NCBI GenBank assembly: GCA_033964015.1
Contig: JAWWUD010000055.1
Span: 446,501 to 510,500 of the forward strand
DNA from: Scolanthus callimorphus
Taxonomy: Eukaryota > Cnidaria > Anthozoa > Actiniaria > Edwardsiidae
Direction: 5' to 3'
DNA: 64,000 bases
Positions 14,541 through 25,700 of this stretch are shown piece by piece; position 1 is the first letter of the stretch; every line of letters begins with the position of its first letter. The notes beneath the pieces are model-generated. The model was given only the letters and a program-made list of their open reading frames with translations. It was not told the DNA's origin and ran no database searches. Both the position numbers and the translations under genes were made by a program.

Positions 14541-17500
14541 CTTACACGTCCTGGCCCATCACATTCTATCTTACACGTCCTGTCCCATCACATTCTATCT
14601 TACACGTCCTGTCCCATCACATTCTATCTTACACGTCCTGGCCCATCACATTCTATCTTACACGTCCTGGCCCATCACATTCTATCTTACACGTCCTGGC
14701 CCATCACATTCTAACTTACACGTCCTGTCCCATCACATTCTATCTTACACGTCCTGTCCCATCACATTCTATCTTACACGTCCTGTCCCATCACATTCTA
14801 TCTTACACGTCCTGGCCCATCACATTCTATCTTACACGTCCTGGCCCATCACATTCTATCTTACACGTCCTGGCCCATCACATTCTAACTTACACGTCCT
14901 GTCCCATCACATTCTATCTTACACGTCCTGTCCCATCACATTCTATCTTACACGTCCTGGCCCATCACATTCTATCTTACACGTCCTGTCCCATCACATT
15001 CTAACTTACACGTCCTGTCCCATCACATTCTAACTTACACGTCCTGTCCCATCACATTCTAACTTACACGTCCTGTCCCATCACATTCTATCTTACACGT
15101 CCTGTCCCATCACATTCTATCTTACACGTCCTGGCCCATCACATTCTAACTTACACGTCCTGTCCCATCACATTCTATCTTACACGTCCTGTCCCATCAC
15201 ATTCTAACTTACACGTCCTGTCCCATCACATTCTAACTTACACGTCCTGGCCCATCACATTCTAACTTACACGTCCTGTCCCATCACATTCTAACTTACA
15301 CGTCCTGGCCCATCACATTCTATCTTACACGTCCTGTCCCATCACATTCTAACTTACACGTCCTGTCCCATCACATTCTATCTTACACGTCCTGTCCTAT
15401 CACATTCTATCTTACACGTCCTGTCCCATCACATTCTAACTTACACGTCCTGTCCCATCACATTCTAACTTACACGTCCTGTCCCATCACATTCTAACTT
15501 ACACGTCCTGGCCCATCACATTCTAACTTACACGTCCTGTCCTATCACATTCTATCTTACACGTCCTGTCCCATCACATTCTATCTTACACGTCCTGTCC
15601 CATCACATTCTAACTTACACGTCCTGTCCCATCACATTCTAACTTACACGTCCTGTCCCATCACATTCTAACTTACACGTCCTGGCCCATCACATTCTAT
15701 CTTACACGTCCTGCCATCACATTCTATCTTACACGTCCTGTCCCATCACATTCTATCTTACACGTCCTGTCCCATCACATTCTAACTTACACGTCCTGGC
15801 CCATCACATTCTAACTTACACGTCCTGTCCATCACATTCTAACTTACACGTCCTGTCCCATCACATTCTAACTTACACGTCCTGTCCCATCACATTCTAT
15901 CTTACACGTCCTGTCCATCACATTCTAACTTACACGTCCTGTCCCATCACATTCTAACTTACACGTCCTGTCCCATCACATTCTATTACACGTCCTGTCC
16001 CATCACATTCTATCTTACACGTCCTGTCCCATCACATTCTATCTTACACGTCCTGTCCCATCACATTCTACTTACACGTCCTGTCCCATCACATTCTAAC
16101 TTACACGTCCTGTCCCATCACATTCTATCTTACACGTCCTGTCCCATCACATTCTATCTTACACGTCCTGTCCCATCACATTCTAACTTACACGTCCTGT
16201 CCCATCACATTCTAACTTACACGTCCTGTCCCATCACATTCTAACTTACACGTCCTGTCCCATCACATTCTATCTTACACGTCCTGTCCCATCACATTCT
16301 ATCTTACACGTCCTGGCCCATCACATTCTATCTTACACGTCCTGTCCCATCACATTCTATCTTACACGTCCTGGCCCATCACATTCTAACTTACACGTCC
16401 TGTCCCATCACATTCTAACTTACACGTCCTGTCCCATCACATTCTATCTTACACGTCTTGGTCCATCACATTCTATCTTACACGTCCTGTCCCATCACAT
16501 TCTAACTTACACGTCCTGTCCCATCACATTCTATCTTACACGTCCTGTCCCATCACATTCTAACTTACACGTCCTGTCCCATCACATTCTAACTTACACG
16601 TCCTGTCCCATCACATTCTATCTTACACGTCCTGTCCCATCACATTCTATCTTACACGTCCTGTCCCATCACATTCTATCTTACACGTCCTGTCCCATCA
16701 CATTCTATCTTACACGTCCTGTCCCATCACATTCTAACTTACACGTCCTGTCCCATCACATTCTATCTTACACGTCCTGTCCCATCACATTCTATCTTAC
16801 ACGTCCTGTCCCATCACATTCTATCTTACACGTCCTGTCCCATCACATTCTAACTTACACGTCCTGTCCCATCACATTCTATCTTACACGTCCTGTCCCA
16901 TCACATTCTATCTTACACGTCCTGTCCCATCACATTCTATCTTACACGTCCTGTCCCATCACATTCTATCTTACACGTCCTGTCCCATCACATTCTATCT
17001 TACACGTCCTGTCCCATCACATTCTAACTTACACGTCCTGTCCCATCACATTCTATCTTACACGTCCTGTCCCATCACATTCTATCTTACACGTCCTGTC
17101 CCATCACATTCTATCTTACACGTCCTGTCCCATCACATTCTAACTTACACGTCCTGTCCCATCACATTCTATCTTACACGTCCTGTCCCATCACATTCTA
17201 TCTTACACGTCCTGTCCCATCACATTCTATCTTACACGTCCTGTCCCATCACATTCTATCTTACACGTCCTGTCCCATCACATTCTATCTTACACGTCCT
17301 GTCCCATCACATTCTATCTTACACGTCCTGTCCCATCACATTGTAACTTACACGTCCTGTCCCATCACATTGTAACTTACACGTCCTGTCCCATCACATT
17401 CTAACTTACACGTCCTGTCCATCACATTCTATCTTACACGTCCTGTCCCATCACAATCTATCTTACACGTCCTGGCCCATCACATTCTATCTTACACGTC

Positions 17501-19875
17501 CTGTCCCATCACATTCTATCTTACACGTCCTGGTCCATCACATTCTAACTTACACGTCCTGTCCCATCACATTCTAACTTACACGTCCTGTCCCATCACA
17601 TTCTATCTTACACGTCCTGGTCCATCACATTCTATCTTACACGTCCTGTCCCATCACATTCTATCTTACACGTCCTGTCCCATCACATTCTAACTTACAC
17701 GTCCTGTCCCATCACATTCTATCTTACACGTCCTGGCCCATCACATTCTAACTTACACGTCCTGTCCCATCACATTCTAACTTACACGTCCTGGCCCATC
17801 ACATTCTATCTTACACGTCCTGTCCCATCACATTCTATCTTACACGTCCTGGTCCATCACATTCTATCTTACACGTCCTGGTCCATCACATTCTATCTTA
17901 CACGTCCTGTCCCATCACATTCTAACTTACACGTCCTGTCCATCACATTCTAACTTACACGTCCTGGCCCATCACATTCTATCTTACACGTCCTGTCCCA
18001 TCACATTCTATCTTACACGTCCTGTCCCATCACATTCTAACTTACACGTCCTGTCCCATCACATTCTAACTTACACGTCCTGTCCCATCACATTCTATCT
18101 TACACGTCCTGTCCCATCACATTCTATCTTACACGTCCTGGCCCATCACATTCTATCTTACACGTCCTGTCCCATCACATTCTATCTTACACGTCCTGGT
18201 CCATCACATTCTAACTTACACGTCCTGTCCCATCACATTCTAACTTACACGTCCTGTCCCATCACATTCTATCTTACACGTCTTGGTCCATCACATTCTA
18301 TCTTACACGTCCTGTCCCATCACATTCTAACTTACACGTCCTGTCCCATCACATTCTATCTTACACGTCCTGTCCCATCACATTCTAACTTACACGTCCT
18401 GTCCCATCACATTCTAACTTACACGTCCTGTCCCATCACATTCTATCTTACACGTCCTGTCCCATCACATTCTATCTTACACGTCCTGTCCCATCACATT
18501 CTATCTTACACGTCCTGTCCCATCACATTCTATCTTACACGTCCTGTCCCATCACATTCTAACTTACACGTCCTGTCCCATCACATTCTATCTTACACGT
18601 CCTGTCCCATCACATTCTATCTTACACGTCCTGTCCCATCACATTCTATCTTACACGTCCTGTCCCATCACATTCTAACTTACACGTCCTGTCCCATCAC
18701 ATTCTATCTTACACGTCCTGTCCCATCACATTCTATCTTACACGTCCTGTCCCATCACATTCTATCTTACACGTCCTGTCCCATCACATTCTATCTTACA
18801 CGTCCTGTCCCATCACATTCTATCTTACACGTCCTGTCCCATCACATTCTAACTTACACGTCCTGTCCCATCACATTCTATCTTACACGTCCTGTCCATC
18901 ACATTCTATCTTACACGTCCTGTCCCATCACATTCTATCTTACACGTCCTGTCCCATCACATTCTAACTTACACGTCCTGTCCCATCACATTCTATCTTA
19001 CACGTCCTGTCCCATCACATTCTATCTTACACGTCCTGTCCCATCACATTCTATCTTACACGTCCTGTCCCATCACATTCTATCTTACACGTCCTGTCCC
19101 ATCACATTCTATCTTACACGTCCTGTCCCATCACATTCTATCTTACACGTCCTGTCCCATCACATTGTAACTTACACGTCCTGTCCCATCACATTGTAAC
19201 TTACACGTCCTGTCCCATCACATTCTAACTTACACGTCCTGTCCCATCACATTCTATCTTACACGTCCTGTCCCATCACAATCTATCTTACACGTCCTGC
19301 CCATCACATTCTATCTTACACGTCCTGTCCCATCACATTCTATCTTACACGTCCTGGTCCATCACATTCTAACTTACACGTCCTGTCCCATCACATTCTA
19401 ACTTACACGTCCTGTCCCATCACATTCTATCTTACACGTCTTGGTCCATCACATTCTATCTTACACGTCCTGTCCCATCACATTCTATCTTACACGTCCT
19501 GTCCCATCACATTCTAACTTACACGTCCTGTCCCATCACATTCTATCTTACACGTCCTGGCCCATCACATTCTAACTTACACGTCCTGTCCCATCACTTT
19601 CTAACTTACACGTCCTGGCCCATCACATTCTATCTTACACGTCCTGTCCCATCACATTCTATCTTACACGTCTTGGTCCATCACATTCTATCTTACACGT
19701 CTTGGTCCATCACATTCTATCTTACACGTCCTGTCCCATCACATTCTAACTTACACGTCCTGTCCCATCACTTTCTAACTTACACGTCCTGGCCCATCAC
19801 ATTCTATCTTACACGTCCTGTCCCATCACATTCTATCTTACACGTCCTGTCCCATCACATTCTAACTTACACGTC

Positions 19876-20710
19876 CTGTCCCATCACATTCTATCTTACA
19901 CGTCTTGGTCCATCACATTCTATCTTACACGTCCTCTCCCATCACATTCTAACTTACACGTCCTGTCCCATCACATTCTATCTTACACGTCCTGTCCCAT
20001 CACATTCTATCTTACACGTCCTGTCCCATCACATTCTAACTTACACGTCCTGGCCCATCACATTCTATCTTACACGTCCTGTCCCATCACATTCTATCTT
20101 ACACGTCCTGGCCCATCACATTCTATCTGACACGTCTGTCCCATCACATTGTAACTTACACGTCCTGTCCCATCACATTCTAACTTACACGTCCTGTCCC
20201 ATCACATTCTATCTTACACGTCCTGTCCCATCACATTCTAACTTACACGTCCTGTCCCATCACATTCTATCTTACACGTCCTGTCCCATCACATTCTATC
20301 TTACACGTCCTGTCCCATCACATTCTAACTTACACGTCCTGTCCCATCACATTCTAACTTACACGTCCTGTCCCATCACATTCTATCTTACACGTCCTGT
20401 CCCATCACATTCTAACTTACACGTCCTGTCCCATCACATTCTATCTTACACGTCTTGGTCCATCACATTCTATCTTACACGTCCTCTCCCATCACATTCT
20501 AACTTACACGTCCTGTCCCATCACATTCTATCTTACACGTCCTGTCCCATCACATTCTATCTTACACGTCCTGTCCCATCACATTCTAACTTACACGTCC
20601 TGGCCCATCACATTCTATCTTACACGTCCTGTCCCATCACATTCTATCTTACACGTCCTGGCCCATCACATTCTATCTGACACGTCCTGTCCCATCACAT
20701 TGTAACTTAC
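19876..20710. repeat. 551-bp direct duplication inside the minisatellite
   Basis: The run of units around 19876-20160, including TTGGTCC, TCTCCC, CTATCTGACAC and CATTGTAAC marks, repeats at about 20427-20710. The shift is about 551 bp (19 units). The two copies differ mainly by one missing C near 20136. Confidence 0.75.
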
Positions 20711-21063
20711 ACGTCCTGTCCCATCACATTCTAACTTACACGTCCTGTCCCATCACATTCTATCTTACACGTCCTGTCCCATCACATTCTAACTTACACG
20801 TCCTGTCCCATCACATTCTATCTTACACGTCCTGTCCCATCACATTCTATCTTACACGTCCTGTCCCATCACATTCTAACTTACACGTCCTGTCCCATCA
20901 CATTCTAACTTACACGTCCTGTCCCATCACATTCTATCTTACACGTCCTGTCCCATCACATTCTAACTTACACGTCCTGTCCCATCACATTCTAACTTAC
21001 ACGTCCTGTCCCATCACATTCTAACTTACACGTCCTGTCCCATGACGTTCTAACTTACACGTC

Positions 21064-21245
21064 AGTACTTCATTGAATTTGAGAGCTAGAGGCAATGTCT
21101 GCGGCTTCTAAAAAATGCGAAATTTAACTTTCTGACACGTTTTTTTTAATTATCTATCCATGAATTAAATTCGGTAAAGTTTAGTTAATGCAAAGGGGCA
21201 GGAGCTTCTGTAGTAAAGACAGTAAAGAGGGTCACGCTCTTATAG
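21064..21245. other. Unique spacer between the two tandem arrays
   Basis: AT-rich intronic sequence separating the 29-bp array from the 68-bp array. I see no gene or conserved motif here. Confidence 0.6.
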
Positions 21246-21775
21246 TGACATGTCTTAACGGGCCGGCAAGAGGGTCACGAGAAGACAGACCAGTCAGCAT
21301 GTATACATTATGGCGACATGTCTTAACTTACCGGCAAGAGGGTCACGACAAGGCTGACCAGTCAGCATGTATACATTATGGCGACATGTCTTAACTTACC
21401 GGCAAGAGGGTCAAGAGAAGACAGACCAGTCAGCATGTATACATTATGGCGACATGTCTTAACTTACCGGCAAGAGGGTCACGAGAAGACAGATCAGTCA
21501 ACATGTATATATTATGGCGACATGTCTTAACTTACCGGCAAGAGGGTCACGAGAAGACAGACCAGTCAACATGTATATATTATGGCGACATGTCTTAACT
21601 TACCGGCAAGAGGGTCACGACAAGGCAGACCAGTCAACATGTATATATTATGGCGACATGTCTTAACTTACCGGCAAGAGGGTCACGACAAGGCAGACCA
21701 GTCAGCATGTATATATTATGGCGACATGTCAGACCACTTAGTATGTACATATTATGGCGACAAGTCTTAACTTAC
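21246..21775 (-). repeat. 68-bp tandem repeat with decoy 5' splice sites
   Basis: About eight units with a 68-bp period carry ATGGCGACATGTCTTAACTT plus CCGGCAAGAGGGTCACG. Read on the minus strand, the FNIP direction, each unit contains CCGGTAAGTTAAGACATGTC. This nearly repeats the authentic exon 13 donor and its downstream intron (GG|GTAAGTTAAGACTTGTCGCC). Six intact copies have their GT at 21331/21330, 21399/21398, 21467/21466, 21535/21534, 21603/21602 and 21671/21670. The leftmost unit (near 21253) has lost the motif, and the unit nearest the exon is rearranged. The array evidently grew by duplicating the intron side of the exon 13 junction. Confidence 0.9.
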
Positions 21776-22770
21776 CCAGGTAAAGGTAATTCCTCGGGGC
21801 CAAACTCGTCTTCATCCTCTAACGTATCCAAACTAAGACGGTCCGTTTGAGTTATTTGCCTTGTGCAGGACGATTTGTCGGAGATTTGATGGAAACCCGA
21901 ATCTGCCGAGCCACTTCGACCATAAGAAGCCACGGATTCTAATTCAGTCCTATCAGACGAGGATTTGACACTTTCTGTGTCAATAGAAATACAACTTGAC
22001 GCATCGGAAGGGTCGGATAACAATGGGTCTTTACATTTGCACTCTACGCGCGCACAGATCTGCTCATTATTCAATAGTTTAAGCAATGTCAACAGATTGT
22101 CTTCGTAGTTTGCGTTTTCACGTTTCAAGGGAAGGTCGCAGTTACTAGTCTCCTTCCGTGGTTTGTGATGTGAACAACTATCACTTGGACAATAACATGT
22201 AAATGACGTCTTTTCAGTGATGTTTGACGGCTTTTCCTCGCAGCAGTAACATCTAAAGGTTTCACTTCTTTCAAAAAACGTTACATCTTCAACAAAATGC
22301 TTAAGCTCCTTCGCCAAAGCCCATTTAGGCAAACGCCATCTATGTACAGCATCACCATTTTCACGAGTAACTTGTCGGTCACCCATCAAGTCTCGCCGAA
22401 GGAGCCCGCACTTACCGCAAGAAGGGAGCTCCAGTAGAAAGTTATCACTAGTGCTTATACACGGATCCACTAAATTCAGCTTATCACATTCCGAACATAT
22501 TTCTAAGCCAGTTTTGTCAGTACATGTATTACATATACTATGTCGATGATTGACGTCCTGTGAACTCTTGTGACTACACAAGCAGCATTGGCCTGCTCGA
22601 ACATGATTTGTCTCTACTGGATCGTCTCTTGTGATACTATGTTCGAACACCTCGGTACAGCGAATAAAGTAGCTTAGAATGTAGAGCATTTGATTAACAA
22701 GCTTCGTGTTTTTTCCAGTGATGATAGTTCTTGCCTGTTTGAGGGATATCCAATAGCACCATATAAATCA
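21776..22770 (-). CDS. FNIP: FNIP exon 13 (large Cys/Ser/acidic exon), with a 1-base frame break
   Basis: It starts [10 protein letters not shown], changes frame near 22738 (one A missing), then reads [20 protein letters not shown] and SYFIRC. It continues uninterrupted for 304 codons to [13 protein letters not shown], matching the family's DLYGAIGSP, LYFLTYFIRC and EDEIPFPG. The middle is rich in Cys pairs ([25 protein letters not shown]), in the region where vertebrate FNIP1 has its CNCKYCSH zinc/FEM1B degron. Donor GG|GTAAGTTAAG at 21775. Confidence 0.93.
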
Positions 22771-25700
22771 CTGGAAAAAATAATAAAGAAACCTATGTGA
22801 GCGTTCGTTTCTATCCCACCAATCGTTGTTCTCTACCAGCGTCTGGCCGAGATTTGTATTGTTCTCCATGACAAGGCCGTGCGACTCTTAACTCCCAGAC
22901 CTGGATATACGCAGAGGTAAGCATGGGTAATTGCTTTTATAGCATACCAAACGGATTTTCGCATAGACAAATTAAAAGGCAGCTATGTGCACGAATAAAA
23001 ACGAAGAGCACAAGCGAACGGTAAAATCTGAAATTTTGTACTCACAAACAAAGTTACTATGCGACAACGTCAACCGGGCCATCCCGTAAAAAGTTTGTCA
23101 TTTAGAGATTCAAACCATTTTAAGGAAATTTAATACCTGAAATATGTCTGACGATGAGTTATTAAGTGTTTTTAAGGACGGTGCCTACTAATGTTACTGC
23201 GCATCCTGCTCGCGCATTCTATACGGATTTCTGTGTATCTAGCATTTCAATCAGTAATGTTTACAGATAAGTGTCGATGGCGCAGTTGGCTAAGGCGCTA
23301 GACGGACTGCAAGTGACACTGCAAGTACCCGGGTTCGGAACTCACCCGCGGCCGTAGAATTTTTTTCTTTTTTCTCCTTTTTCTTCTTTTTTCTTTGTTT
23401 TTCTCTGTAAATTACCTTCAGTTGGAAATTTATTGGGGAAATAACCTACAAAAGTTTACATTTATTAAAAGTATCGTAATTGTTCTCTGAGCGGACGGTG
23501 TAATTTGCAGGTGTGCAGGTGTGCAGGTGTGCAGGTGTGCAGGTGTGCAGGTGCGCAGGTGTGCAGGTGTGCAGGTGCAGGTGTGCAAGTGTCTATAAAT
23601 AGTCTATAATCTATGTACAGGTTATAGCGGAGCTCCCGCGGGCGGCGAAGGCGCCCGCGAGCGGAGCCCCATAGCTACATGCAGGAGGAGAAGGAACAAA
23701 AAAGTGTATATGCATCAAACGATTCTGTCATGGACTTCCGGTTTGTGCGTCCGTCCGTCCGTCCGTCCTTTCGTCCGGCGTAACACAGGCACCCCAAACG
23801 TCAGCTAACGAGAAGGGTATATATCTTAGGAAGGGATGAACCTCAGACAACCAAACTTGGGTCAAAATATCTAAGTGACAAGGGGGGTGCAACTGCATGG
23901 TAACGTGGTATGACGTCATCAATGACGTCATCAAATGAGAAAAGGTCTATATCTTTGGAAGGGATGAACCTCGGACAACCAAACTTGGGTAAAGTTGTCT
24001 AAGTGGGAAGGGGGGTGCAACGGCCTGGTCACGTAGTATGACGTCATCAAACGAGAAAAGGTGTATACCTTGAGAAGGGATGACTCTCAGACAACCAAAC
24101 TTGGGTGAAGTTATTTAAGTGGCAAGGGGGGTGAGATGGCGTTGTCACGTGTTATGACGTCATCGATGACGTCATCAAACGAGAAAAGGTGTATACCTTG
24201 AGAAGGGATGAATCTCAGACAACCAAACTTGGGTGAAGTTATTTAAGTGGCAAAGGGGGTGCGATGGCGTAGTCACGTGTTATGACGTCATCGATGACGT
24301 CATCAAACGAGAAAAGGTATATATCTTTGGAAGGGTTGAACCTCGGACAACCAAACTTGGATAAAGTTGTCTAAGTAGCAATGGGGGTGCAACGGCCTGG
24401 TCACGTAGTATGACGTCATCGATGACGTCATCAAACGAGAAAAGGTATATACCTTGAGAAGGAATGAATCTCAGACAACCAAAATTGGGTAAGTTGTTTA
24501 AGTGGCAAGGGGATGCGATGGCATAGTCACGTGTTATGACGTCATCGATGACGTCATCAAACGAGAAAGGTATATATCTTAGGAAGGGATCAATCTCAGA
24601 CAACCAAACTTGAGCCTGAAGTTGTGTAAGTGGAAAGGGGGGTGCGATGGCGTTGTCACGTGGTATGACGTCATCGATGACGTCATTGTCTTATTAGCAC
24701 AAAAATATGTAACCGGGAGCTTGTAGCCAGTGGCTAAATCTATATATTATTGTTCCAACTAACCAATCTTATCCAGTTCGTCACTGAGTAGAGAGGTCAG
24801 TCGAGAGCCGTGAGCAGCCCGAGCGCCAAATGCTGTTTTTTCATCAAAGTCGTTTCTGTTTGATACTTCTCAGGAATGGAGCTACCTTTTATCGAACGTT
24901 TCTTAGCTTAGAAAGAACAGTCAGCGTCTTAACTAACCCTATTGCGAGATACACATCGAAACGCCGCCGAGATTCGGCCATTTTGTTTACACAGGCAACC
25001 CATCAATCAGCGAACTACAGGATACCTAGCCTCGTTCCGATGCCAAAGTTCTCGCGTGGTGCCAAAGTTCGAGCTCGACGGGATGGACATTCTTAGACCC
25101 CGTCCACACTACACCTTTTTCAAACGAAAACAGATACTTTCTGCTCCGTTTTCAAAACGATTTGCGTCCACACTTATCGTTTTCGTATTGTTTTCGCCGC
25201 TTTCAGTGATCGTTTTCGGCGTTGTAGTGTGGACGATAGCCGTATCCGGAGCAAAAAGTATCCGATGGGTTTTTTAGGGTTATTATTGACAGGAAAATGT
25301 TTTTTGCTCTTCTAGAGGATTGTCCTGTTATCTTTAAATCGATCTGAACATTTACATTAAGTGGTCTCCATCAATCAAAAAACTGTTACAGGGGCGTAGC
25401 CAGGGGAGGGCCAGGGGGACCTATGTCCCTATGCCAGATTAAGAATGTCCATCCCGATCCCGTCGAGCTCGACTTTGGCACCACGCGCGAACTTTGGCAT
25501 CGGAACGAGGCCAGGTATCCTGTAGTTCGCTGATTGATGGGATGCCTGTGTAAACAAAAAGGCCGAATCTCGGCGGCGTTTCGATGTGTACTCGCAATAT
25601 AGGGTTAGTTAAGACGCTGACTGTTCTTTCTAAGCTAAGAAACGTTCGATAAAAGGTAGCCCCATTCCTGATAAGTATCAAACAAAAACGACTTTGATGA

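Larger units (their letters stand above)
1..21063. repeat. 29-bp minisatellite array, about 21 kb
   Basis: This is a tandem array of a 29-bp unit built around TCCCATCACATTCTA(T/A)C followed by TTACACGTCCTG, about 726 copies, starting left of the window and ending at 21063. Two main variants alternate: CTATCTTAC ('T') and CTAACTTAC ('A'). Spacer variants are TGTCCC, TGGCCC, TCTCCC and TTGGTCC. Many units in the first 13 kb lack one base, often in the CCC run, while 14.0-19.2 kb is nearly uniform at 29 bp. Because 29 is not a multiple of 3, any reading frame cycles through three frames, producing pseudo-ORFs with a 29-residue period. The array lies in the FNIP intron that follows exon 13. On the transcribed minus strand each unit reads GTAAGTTAG or GTAAGATAG, like a 5' splice site. 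Confidence 0.97.

Noticed and set aside
19673..20680. 335-codon ORF with a 29-residue repeat in the minisatellite
   Set aside because: It exists only because every third unit happens to be the stop-free 'T' variant. The 29-bp period rotates the frame, and the region is intronic and antisense to FNIP. A second such ORF (83-361) is the same artefact.
1..21063. CRISPR-like array of 29-bp repeats
   Set aside because: There are no spacers; units are directly adjacent. The genome is animal.
21188..21850. Short ORFs with MYILWRHVLTYR repeats
   Set aside because: They are translations of the 68-bp tandem repeat on the strand opposite to FNIP.
23275..23360. Functional tRNA gene
   Set aside because: Only A- and B-box-like motifs are present. 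No acceptor stem or anticodon arm could be traced, and it lies within a repeated element.
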